Source of the DNA: Bacteroidales bacterium
GTDB taxonomy: Bacteria; Bacteroidota; Bacteroidia; Bacteroidales; UBA1402
Reading direction: 5' to 3'
DNA length: 5,753 nucleotides
Assembly (NCBI GenBank): GCA_012511135.1
Contig: JAAZGQ010000380.1
Span: 1 to 5,753, forward strand
Shown: piece after piece, positions 1-5,356 of the stretch
Position numbering within the stretch: the stretch's first letter is position 1
Layout of the letters: each line of letters starts with the position of its first letter
Notes under the pieces: generated by a model
Told to the model about the DNA's origin: nothing
The model's database searches: none
Seen by the model: the letters and a program-made list of their open reading frames with translations, nothing else
Position numbers and translations under genes: made by a program

Positions 1-141
1 GAAACGCTGGAAAATTGCCTGCATTTCGATACTACTGAACAATGCGCCAATCATCTGAGAGAACATCCCCTGAAAGACTACACCATTTTACTCAAGGGCT
101 CCAGGGCCAACAAACTCGAAAGCTTACTGGAACTACTTTAG
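1..141 (+). CDS. murF: UDP-N-acetylmuramoyl-tripeptide--D-alanyl-D-alanine ligase (MurF), C-terminal end only
   Basis: Only the last 46 codons are present, read in frame from the first base to a TAG at 139-141; the rest lies upstream of the window. The peptide ends in ILLKGSRANKLESLLELL. This matches the MurF C-terminus, where an (L/V)KGSR motif is followed by a short amphipathic helix rich in leucine and glutamate. MurF is a cytoplasmic ATP-dependent ligase that adds D-Ala-D-Ala to UDP-MurNAc-tripeptide, the last cytoplasmic step in making the peptidoglycan pentapeptide precursor. The catalytic and ATP-binding parts cannot be seen. The KGSR motif also occurs in related Mur ligases, so MurE or a fused ligase is a less likely alternative. 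I see no hairpin with a T-run after the stop, so transcription may run on toward the next gene. Confidence 0.82.
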   Translation, partial: ETLENCLHFDTTEQCANHLREHPLKDYTILLKGSRANKLESLLELL

Positions 142-259
142 CTTATGAAACTACTCTTAAAAACTTACTGAGACTTCTCTGAAATTTTACAGAATATGCT
201 TTAATCCTGATCTTTAAAACTCTATTCATTACTAACTATACACTCAAAAAAACAAGACT
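142..259. other. intergenic gap between murF and the GH28 gene
   Basis: This AT-rich, 118-bp stretch holds no open frame worth calling. I looked for a Bacteroidetes -7 element (TAnnTTTG) in the plus direction and found only poor partial matches, for example GATCTTTA near 220-227. A weak imperfect inverted repeat, TCTG(A)AATTTT(A)CAGA, lies at 178-193 and could be a protein site or chance. No Shine-Dalgarno sequence precedes the ATG at 260; the leader just before it is A-rich, as is common in this phylum. Confidence 0.45.
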
Positions 260-1864
260 ATGAAAAAAACAATTCCAGCCTTATTCATGGCCCTGAGCTT
301 GCTGGCTTGCAAGCAAAAAGACAGTTATCCTTACGCTTATCTCTACGAAGATTTGCAATTCGAAATGCCCCGGGTAGAAGCTCCGGTCTTTCCCGGACGA
401 GAAGCCTCCATTGAGGACTTCGGCGGTGTAGGCGACGGTTTGGCCCTAAATACCGAAGCATTCAATAAAGCTTTCAAATCCCTTTCTTCCAAAGGTGGAG
501 GCAGCCTGATCGTTCCAGCCGGTGTCTGGCTGACCGGCCCCATTGTTTTCCAGTCTAATGTGCGCCTTCATCTCGAAAAAGCGGCCCTTATCCTGTTTAC
601 TCAGGACAAATCGGCTTATCCCGTTATTAAGACCAGTTATGAAGGCCTGGAAGCCTGGCGCTGCCAATCGCCCATCAGCGGAAGAAATCTCGAGAACATT
701 GCCATCACCGGTCAGGGAGCCATCAACGGTTCAGGGCAGGTATGGAGGCCGCTGAAAAAAGAAAAGGTAACCGAAGGCTACTGGAAAAGTGTGATTGCCT
801 CTGGCGGAGCCCTCAAAAACCCCAAATACTGGCTGCCCTCTCAAAAGGCTGTCGAAGCGGAACTTATGAGCTCTGCACAGCGCAATGCCCTGACCGAAAC
901 CGAGTGGGAAGATTTCAAGGATGTATTGCGCCCGGTGATGGTCAGTTTTATTGAATGCAAAAACATTTTGCTGCAGGGAGTTTTGTTTGAGAATTCTCCC
1001 AGCTGGAACATTCATCCCCTGATGTGCGAAAATATCGTCATCGACAATGTTTTTATACGCAATCCCTCCTACGCCCAAAACGGAGACGGCCTGGATCTTG
1101 AATCCTGCAAAAATGTGATTGTAGTAAACTCCACACTTGATGTAGGCGACGATGCCATTTGTATTAAATCGGGACGCAACGAGGAAGGTCGTCGCAGAGG
1201 CATGCCCACCGAAAATGTACTTGTCGACAATTGTCTGGTTTTCAAGGGGCACGGAGGTTTTGTTGTAGGCAGCGAAATGTCGGGAGGTGTCAAAAACATT
1301 GCTGTTTCCAATTGCAACTTTATCGGCACCGACGTGGGCCTGCGCTTCAAGAGCACCAGAGGCCGCGGTGGCGTGGTCGAAAATATTTACATCAGCAACA
1401 TCAGTATGATCGACATGGTGACCGAAGCCCTGCGTTTTAATTTGTTTTACGGAGGCAAATCAGCTTCCGAAGCCCTCGAAGACGGAGATACAGCGCCCGC
1501 AGAAGAAGTCATTCCTCCGGTCAGCGAAGAAACCCCGGTGTTCCGGAATATTTTCATCAAGGACGTTTATTCCCACAATTCCCGCAGGGCTATGGTCTTC
1601 AATGGTCTGCCCGAAATGAACATTCAGAACATTCAGATCGAGAACGCGGTATTTACCTCGCAGATAGGAGCAGAATTAACTGAATCCAGCCTGATAAAGC
1701 TCAGGAATGTAGGCATTTATCCCCAGGAAGGCCCTGCTCTGATTCTGTACAATGTCAAGGATATGGAAGCCGCCGGTATTCAGATTCCCGAAAAAATGGA
1801 AGAGGCTGTACGTATCAGCGGTCAACGAAATCAAAACATTCAGCTTCCCGAAAATCTTAAATAA
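260..1864 (+). CDS. GH28 family glycoside hydrolase (polygalacturonase-like), lipoprotein
   Basis: This 534-residue protein belongs to the pectin-degrading family GH28 (right-handed parallel beta-helix). Residues 1-17 form a lipoprotein signal peptide with lipobox LLAC (Cys17), so it should be exported and lipid-anchored. The residues after Cys17 (KQKDS) are not a strong surface-export signal, so periplasmic or surface placement is open. The N-terminal DFGGVGDG segment (53-60) and NT (64-65) are typical of the family. All expected catalytic-site positions are seen: NGD with Asp276, GDD with Asp297 and Asp298, GHG with His331, and RFK with Arg362 and Lys364. NGD replaces the textbook NTD and RFK replaces RIK; I believe both are normal for Bacteroidetes members. 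By family knowledge it hydrolyses alpha-1,4-galacturonide or related rhamnogalacturonan bonds by inversion; the exact substrate and endo/exo mode cannot be read from sequence. An acidic, proline-bearing loop (about 400-427) interrupts the helix repeats. No SusC/SusD partner is in view. Confidence 0.93.
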   Translation: MKKTIPALFMALSLLACKQKDSYPYAYLYEDLQFEMPRVEAPVFPGREASIEDFGGVGDGLALNTEAFNKAFKSLSSKGGGSLIVPAGVWLTGPIVFQSNVRLHLEKAALILFTQDKSAYPVIKTSYEGLEAWRCQSPISGRNLENIAITGQGAINGSGQVWRPLKKEKVTEGYWKSVIASGGALKNPKYWLPSQKAVEAELMSSAQRNALTETEWEDFKDVLRPVMVSFIECKNILLQGVLFENSPSWNIHPLMCENIVIDNVFIRNPSYAQNGDGLDLESCKNVIVVNSTLDVGDDAICIKSGRNEEGRRRGMPTENVLVDNCLVFKGHGGFVVGSEMSGGVKNIAVSNCNFIGTDVGLRFKSTRGRGGVVENIYISNISMIDMVTEALRFNLFYGGKSASEALEDGDTAPAEEVIPPVSEETPVFRNIFIKDVYSHNSRRAMVFNGLPEMNIQNIQIENAVFTSQIGAELTESSLIKLRNVGIYPQEGPALILYNVKDMEAAGIQIPEKMEEAVRISGQRNQNIQLPENLK

Positions 1865-1883
1865 TTTTGAACTAAGTTTTCAC

Positions 1884-1926
1884 ACAGATGGCGCTTCAGA
1901 ACAATTGAGACGCCTTCTGTTTTTTT
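1884..1926 (+). terminator. rho-independent terminator after the GH28 gene
   Basis: The left arm ACAGATGGCG (1884-1893) pairs with CGCCTTCTGT (1911-1920), giving ten positions with one T-T mismatch. A 17-base loop separates the arms, and a run of seven T residues (1920-1926) follows. It begins 20 bases after the GH28 stop and is a convincing intrinsic terminator on the plus strand. Read from the minus strand the hairpin is followed by TGTGTGAAAAC rather than a T-run, so it probably does not serve the convergent oxyR gene. Confidence 0.8.
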
Positions 1927-1953
1927 GGAAGCTCTTACCGGCACTTCAGGCTG

Positions 1954-2880
1954 CTAAATCTTTAAAGAATACTTTTTGAGCCTTTCATTCAGCAGACTGG
2001 AGGGAATAATTTTTTTGATGGTATCTGCAACGGCATTGAGCAATTTCTCGCGGATAAAATCGGGGCGTATCACTATGGAAACTTCTCTGTTGGCCTGAGG
2101 TCTGACCAGTGGGCGAACGTTTTTTGCCTGTTCTGTGCTTAAGAAAGGAATGTGCAATTCCGGAATAATAGTATAGCCTCCGCTTTTGTCCACTATGCTT
2201 ACCAGGGTATCGATGCTGCCGGCTTCGTAGATATTATTACGTTTTTGCACGTCGTGACAGAAATGAAAAATCTGGTTGCGCAGGCAATGGCCTTCCTGCA
2301 TTACCCAGAGTTTGTTTAGAGGCATGTCGTTGTACGAAATCTCATCCAGGGTGTAAAGTTCTTCCTTAGGCGAAACATAAGCCACAAATCTTTCGTAATA
2401 CAAAGGAATTTCCAGCAAATCAGGATCCTCCAGCGGAGTCGACAAAATGGCCATATGCAACTCTGAATGTTTGAGATGTTGCACTATTTGACGGGTTTGC
2501 AATTCTGAAATACTCAGGTTTATTTCCGGGTATTTATGCACAAAAGCCGAAATAAAATCCGGAACAAGGTAAGGGGCAATAGTGGGAATGATCCCCAGGT
2601 TTAACTCGCCTTTTAGGCCATTACGCTGCTGATTGACGAGATCCTGCAACTGAAAGGCATTGCTCAGTACCGTTTTGGCCTGATGTATGATCTGCAGCCC
2701 TATTTCGGTGGGCTCCACCGGTTGACGGCTGCGATCAAAAATCTTAACATCCAGCTCATCTTCAAGCTTTTGAATCATTGCGCTCAAAGTAGGCTGAGTG
2801 ACTCCGCATTCTTCGGCGGCTTTCAGGAAATGGCGGTGACGTTCCACAGCCACAATGTATTGCAATTGTTGTAAAGTCAT
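1954..2880 (-). CDS. oxyR: OxyR, LysR-family hydrogen-peroxide-sensing transcriptional regulator
   Basis: This 308-residue LysR-type regulator has an N-terminal winged helix-turn-helix (about residues 1-60, starting MTLQQLQYIVAV, with recognition-helix region TQPTLSAMIQKLE), a linker helix, and a periplasmic-binding-protein-like sensor domain from about residue 90. The segment EGHCLRNQIFHFC places cysteines at 199 and 208, the same numbers as the peroxide-sensing Cys199/Cys208 pair of E. coli OxyR, so disulfide switching is expected. The frame stays open 59 codons further upstream, but the added residues resemble no LysR N-terminus and would run across the promoter into ftn, so the start at 2880 is chosen. 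It diverges from ftn across a 112-bp gap with a candidate OxyR operator that overlaps its own -7 box, suggesting autoregulation. By family knowledge it activates peroxide-defence genes on oxidation; direct control of ftn is inferred from the layout. Confidence 0.93.
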   Translation of the reverse strand: MTLQQLQYIVAVERHRHFLKAAEECGVTQPTLSAMIQKLEDELDVKIFDRSRQPVEPTEIGLQIIHQAKTVLSNAFQLQDLVNQQRNGLKGELNLGIIPTIAPYLVPDFISAFVHKYPEINLSISELQTRQIVQHLKHSELHMAILSTPLEDPDLLEIPLYYERFVAYVSPKEELYTLDEISYNDMPLNKLWVMQEGHCLRNQIFHFCHDVQKRNNIYEAGSIDTLVSIVDKSGGYTIIPELHIPFLSTEQAKNVRPLVRPQANREVSIVIRPDFIREKLLNAVADTIKKIIPSSLLNERLKKYSLKI

Positions 2881-2883
2881 AGC

Positions 2884-2919
2884 ATTGAAATAATCTATGC
2901 AAATATAGACATTATCTGT
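2884..2919. promoter_or_regulatory. candidate OxyR operator in the oxyR/ftn gap
   Basis: Four ATAG-like elements follow one another as ATTG-N7-CTAT-N6-ATAG-N7-CTGT. The classic OxyR site is ATAG-N7-CTAT-N7-ATAG-N7-CTAT, so this differs by one base in the central spacer and one base in each of the two outer elements except that ATTG also reads as a weak ATAG. The core TCTAT-N6-ATAGA (2894-2909) is a perfect inverted repeat. The site abuts the ftn -33 element (2919-2922), a normal place for an activator, and covers the oxyR -7 element, a normal place for autorepression. Binding is inferred, not shown. Confidence 0.55.
2900..2907 (-). promoter_or_regulatory. oxyR promoter -7 element
   Basis: Read on the minus strand this is TATATTTG, a full match to the Bacteroidetes -7 consensus TAnnTTTG. 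Start of transcription would be near 2897, leaving a leader of about 16 bases before the oxyR ATG. I find no TTG/TTTG -33 element at the expected distance, so the promoter may be weak or differently organised. Confidence 0.5.
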
Positions 2920-2949
2920 TTGATTTATATAATGAGGTACGTATCTTTG
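2919..2949 (+). promoter_or_regulatory. ftn promoter (-33 TTTG and -7 TATCTTTG)
   Basis: TTTG at 2919-2922 is followed after 19 bases by TATCTTTG at 2942-2949. Both elements and the spacing fit the Bacteroidetes sigma-ABfr consensus TTTG-N19-TAnnTTTG. Transcription would start near 2953, giving an A-rich leader of about 40 bases before the ftn ATG at 2993. This is the best promoter match in the window. Confidence 0.75.
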
Positions 2950-2992
2950 CAACACGATTAAACAGAATATTAACTCAAAAATATATACTACT

Positions 2993-3478
2993 ATGTTAAG
3001 CGAAAAATTACACCAAGCTATCAACAAACAAATCAACGCCGAGTTTTGGTCAGCCAATCTTTACCTGTCGATGTCCGCCTGGTTTGCCGACAAAGGCCTG
3101 CCCGGTTTTGCCCATTGGATGCAGAAACAATTCAGCGAAGAACAGGAACATGCCATGCGTTTCTTCAATTACCTGGTGAGCCGGGGAGCCAAAGTAGAAA
3201 TTTCTGCCTACGATGCCGTGCCTACCGAATGGAAAGACGCCAAAAAAATATTCGAAGACAGCCTGCATCACGAGCAAGTGGTTACCGGTATGATCAATGA
3301 TCTTTACAGCCTGGCTTTGGAAGAAAAAGATTACGCCACCCAATCCATGCTGAAATGGTTTATTGACGAACAAGTCGAAGAAGAAGATACCGTCCGCGGT
3401 ATTCTGGATGCCCTCTGCTTCATCAAAGACAACAGCTTTGGTTTGTATCGCCTGGACAAAGAGCTTGGCGAACGTTAA
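2993..3478 (+). CDS. ftnA: ferritin (non-haem, FtnA type)
   Basis: This 161-residue protein has the length of bacterial ferritin and is a four-helix bundle expected to assemble into a cytoplasmic 24-mer that oxidises Fe(II) and stores it as a ferric mineral. The ferroxidase ligands appear at the E. coli FtnA positions: Glu17, Tyr24, Glu50, His53 and Glu94, with Gln127 and Glu130. The third-site residues Glu49, Glu126 and Glu129 are also present. There is no equivalent of the haem-binding methionine expected in a bacterioferritin, and the length and alignment do not suggest Dps. The ATG at 2993 gives the standard MLSEKLHQAINKQI start. It is transcribed away from oxyR from a consensus promoter with an OxyR-like site just upstream, which fits peroxide induction. 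A free methionine sulfoxide reductase gene follows after 15 bp, probably on the same transcript. Confidence 0.95.
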   Translation: MLSEKLHQAINKQINAEFWSANLYLSMSAWFADKGLPGFAHWMQKQFSEEQEHAMRFFNYLVSRGAKVEISAYDAVPTEWKDAKKIFEDSLHHEQVVTGMINDLYSLALEEKDYATQSMLKWFIDEQVEEEDTVRGILDALCFIKDNSFGLYRLDKELGER

Positions 3479-3493
3479 TCGAAAAAAAGATTC

Positions 3494-3979
3494 ATGAGTC
3501 ATAGCCTGCTTCCCCTTTCCGGCACCAAAAACGAGATTTACAGGCAATTAATACCACAATTGCAGGAATTGGTCCGGGATGAGGTCAATTACATAGCCAA
3601 TCTGGCCAATATCACAGCAGCTTTAAAGTCCGCCCTGGGTTTTTTCTGGGTGGGCTTTTACCTTGTGGACGGACCCTGTTTGGTACTAGGGCCTTTTCAG
3701 GGAGAGCTGGCCTGTACCCGCATTCCCTTTGGCAAAGGGGTTTGCGGTAAGGCCTGGCAACTTGGTGAAACCATCGTCGTGGATGACGTGACAAAATTCG
3801 AAGGCCATATTGCCTGCAGCACTAAATCCCTTTCAGAGATTGTAGTACCCATTATCAGAAATGGCAAGCTGATAGCTGTTATAGATGTCGACAGCGAGCA
3901 AATCGCAGCCTTTGACGATATTGACCGTAAATACCTGACAAAAGTTGCAGCTCTTGTGGCCAGGCTGCCCGGGCTGTAA
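3494..3979 (+). CDS. msrC: free methionine-(R)-sulfoxide reductase, GAF-domain type
   Basis: This 161-residue protein is a single GAF domain, the full length of the free-methionine-(R)-sulfoxide reductase family (E. coli YebR/MsrC). It reduces free, not protein-bound, methionine-R-sulfoxide in the cytosol, normally using thioredoxin-type electrons. Signature segments are visible: LGPFQG (65-70), ACTRIPFGKGVCG (73-85), and GHIAC followed by SEIVVPI (104-120). The three family cysteines are present as Cys74, Cys84 and Cys108, each ten lower than E. coli Cys84, Cys94 and Cys118. By homology Cys108 is catalytic and Cys84 resolving. The acidic pair in VIDVDSE (129-135) is the usual family ending. 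The gene starts 15 bp after ftn with no promoter match in the gap, so co-transcription and shared OxyR control are likely. Confidence 0.93.
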   Translation: MSHSLLPLSGTKNEIYRQLIPQLQELVRDEVNYIANLANITAALKSALGFFWVGFYLVDGPCLVLGPFQGELACTRIPFGKGVCGKAWQLGETIVVDDVTKFEGHIACSTKSLSEIVVPIIRNGKLIAVIDVDSEQIAAFDDIDRKYLTKVAALVARLPGL

Positions 3980-3982
3980 ACA

Positions 3983-4027
3983 CCCTCCCGCAGGGCAGAG
4001 GGATCCTCTCTCAGGCCCATAAAGGCC
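3983..4027. terminator. structured convergent gap, possible weak terminator
   Basis: The 61-bp gap between the convergent msrC and HhH-protein genes contains overlapping short GC-rich inverted repeats: CCCT/AGGG (3983-3986 and 3992-3995), AGAGG-GAT-CCTCT (3997-4009), enclosing GGGC/GCCC arms (3993-3996 and 4015-4018), and GGCC/GGCC (4014-4017 and 4024-4027). They compete with one another, and none is followed by a T-run on either strand. Any termination role is inferred from position only. Confidence 0.3.
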
Positions 4028-4040
4028 GAATCTCAACAAT

Positions 4041-5219
4041 TTACCTGCAGTCAAGATAAGGAAGCAGACGTTTTAAATCTTGTTCACTGAATTCCTCCAA
4101 AAAGAGCAATTCTTCCGGGCTCTCTATTTTTCCTCTGGCCTGTCTGAGTTCCACCAAAGCCCTGGCCTGGTAAAAACTCATATAAGGATGCATCCTGAAT
4201 TGTTCCAAACCACATTGGTTCAGTTTTAATTTATGTATTTCAGTACTGTCCGCTTTCAGGCATTGTTTTAGTACACTTAAATTCTCGGGGAAAATTCCGG
4301 ATATTTCGTCCAATTGATCCGGAGAATAATAGCCGCCCAGGCGATCCCTGTAATCCAATATCCGTTTTGCCGTATACTGCCCGATGCCGGGATATTGAAT
4401 CAAATCGGCAGTGTCGGCGGTATTGATCCGGCAAATTTTTGAATAAGTCTGTGGACGGACGGCTGATGTATTCACCGATAGCGGCTCTCGTTTTATCCTG
4501 GGTATTGTTGTTCCTGTCGCTGTTTGACGATAATCTGTTTCTTCTGATTCTGGCTGTTGATAATCTGCTTGTTCAAAAGCTACTGGCTGATTCTTCGTTT
4601 GCTCAACCAGGGTCTGGCCTGTCAAGACTTTTGCTGCCTCTTTCCGGATCTGGCTGAATCGATCCGGCTCTGTCTCCGGTAACAAAATATAGGGTTCCAG
4701 CTTATTATACTCTTGCTGACTCAGTCCGTAAATTTTGGCCAAATCGCTTTTTTTCCTGAAAACCCCTCCCCTTTCTCTGTACTTAAGAATATTCCTCAAC
4801 ACAAAAGAACTTAGGCCCAAAGCCTGCAATTGAGCAGTGTCGGCCAGGTTGGGATCAAAACTTTGCAAAGACAGCTTCCTCTCCGGTAAGCTATCGTCTT
4901 TTTTAGGAAAACTCTTGTTTCTCTCCTGGGAATTTGCAAAAGTGTCCGGGTATTTTTCGTTACTTTTCGGGTATTTCCCGGCTTTAGCAGAAAAGTTTTT
5001 TGTTGATCCCGGAATATTATCAGAGCCTTCAAAACGGTATTGCAGGGCAAGAGACTGAATTTCGTAGCGAGTTGAATCCAGGGCCAGGCGTTTTTTCACA
5101 TGGGGATGTTGCAAATGCCAAAAATCAAAGCACAGAGATTTCAAGACAACAATGCCCAACAACAGGAAAATCAATGCAGCCTGTTCGCCTTTGTTTGTAT
5201 TAAATAGGGAGTTGCTCAT
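4041..5219 (-). CDS. membrane-anchored helix-hairpin-helix (ComEA-like) protein
   Basis: This 392-residue protein has a hydrophobic segment near its N-terminus (about residues 13-30, ALIFLLLGIVVLKSL) that should anchor it in the inner membrane with the bulk outside the cytoplasm. Three helix-hairpin-helix units follow: HhH1 at about 121-178, HhH2 at 265-321, and HhH3 at 331-392. HhH2 is canonical (INTADTADL, then PGIG at 277-280 and ILDYRDRLGGY). HhH1 has LGLS, and HhH3 has HPYM, where PGIG is expected, so these look degenerate. Long polar linkers (about 65-118 and 181-262) carry Lys/Pro/Ser then Gln/Glu/Thr residues. HhH units bind the DNA backbone non-specifically, and ComEA proteins receive incoming DNA in natural transformation, but no other competence gene is visible, so that role is inference. 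It diverges from a VanZ-like gene. Confidence 0.85.
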   Translation of the reverse strand: MSNSLFNTNKGEQAALIFLLLGIVVLKSLCFDFWHLQHPHVKKRLALDSTRYEIQSLALQYRFEGSDNIPGSTKNFSAKAGKYPKSNEKYPDTFANSQERNKSFPKKDDSLPERKLSLQSFDPNLADTAQLQALGLSSFVLRNILKYRERGGVFRKKSDLAKIYGLSQQEYNKLEPYILLPETEPDRFSQIRKEAAKVLTGQTLVEQTKNQPVAFEQADYQQPESEETDYRQTATGTTIPRIKREPLSVNTSAVRPQTYSKICRINTADTADLIQYPGIGQYTAKRILDYRDRLGGYYSPDQLDEISGIFPENLSVLKQCLKADSTEIHKLKLNQCGLEQFRMHPYMSFYQARALVELRQARGKIESPEELLFLEEFSEQDLKRLLPYLDCR

Positions 5220-5236
5220 GTTTGTTTTTTACATTA

Positions 5237-5270
5237 CAAATGTAATTGTTTAATATTTATATAACACAAA
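5237..5270 (-). promoter_or_regulatory. promoter of the HhH-protein gene
   Basis: On the minus strand 5237-5244 reads TACATTTG, a full match to TAnnTTTG. A TTTG -33 candidate lies at 5267-5270, 22 bases further upstream, slightly longer than the usual 19-21. Start of transcription would be near 5234, with a leader of about 15 bases. The -7 box is embedded in an inverted repeat, ATTAC-AAAT-GTAAT (5233-5246). Confidence 0.5.
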
Positions 5271-5325
5271 AAATCCTATTAACAGAAAATGAGTTCTCCA
5301 CACAAAAGAAGCTTGCAAAAAAACG

Positions 5326-5333
5326 TATATTTG
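5326..5333 (+). promoter_or_regulatory. -7 promoter element of the VanZ-like gene
   Basis: TATATTTG fully matches the Bacteroidetes -7 consensus TAnnTTTG. Transcription would start near 5336, about 20 bases before the ATG. No TTG/TTTG element is seen at the expected -33 position. Confidence 0.5.
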
Positions 5334-5356
5334 CATTTTATTCGCCAGCTGAGATT

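Larger units (their letters stand above)
5220..5356. other. divergent intergenic region between the HhH-protein and VanZ-like genes
   Basis: This 137-bp AT-rich region separates two divergent genes and holds a -7 promoter element for each. I see no small open frame or RNA-like stem in the middle part (about 5270-5320), which is mostly A-rich sequence. Confidence 0.5.

Noticed and set aside
178..193. Imperfect inverted repeat in the murF/GH28 gap as an operator
   Set aside because: Only the outer TCTG/CAGA and a short A/T core pair, which is expected by chance in AT-rich sequence.
1079..1087. NGD in place of the textbook GH28 NTD motif as a sign of an inactive enzyme
   Set aside because: The catalytic Asp276 is kept, the other catalytic positions are intact, and NGDGLD is, to my knowledge, usual in this Bacteroidetes clade.
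731..1252. Long open frame on the minus strand inside the GH28 gene
   Set aside because: It lies wholly antisense to a well-supported gene, has no recognisable motif, and no promoter or terminator of its own was seen.
2881..3057. A 59-codon upstream extension of the oxyR frame
   Set aside because: It crosses the ftn promoter and overlaps the ftn coding region, and the residues do not resemble a LysR N-terminus; MTLQQLQYIVAV at 2880 does, and it puts the cysteines at 199 and 208.
3477..3492. AATC/GATT inverted repeat flanking an A-run between ftn and msrC
   Set aside because: Only four pairs of AT-rich stem, with no T-run after it; too weak to be a terminator or processing site.
3050..3547. 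Open frame of 165 codons on the minus strand across ftn and the start of msrC
   Set aside because: Its protein is rich in Phe and His because it mirrors Glu/Lys-rich ferritin codons; both sense genes have complete catalytic residues, so this is a shadow.
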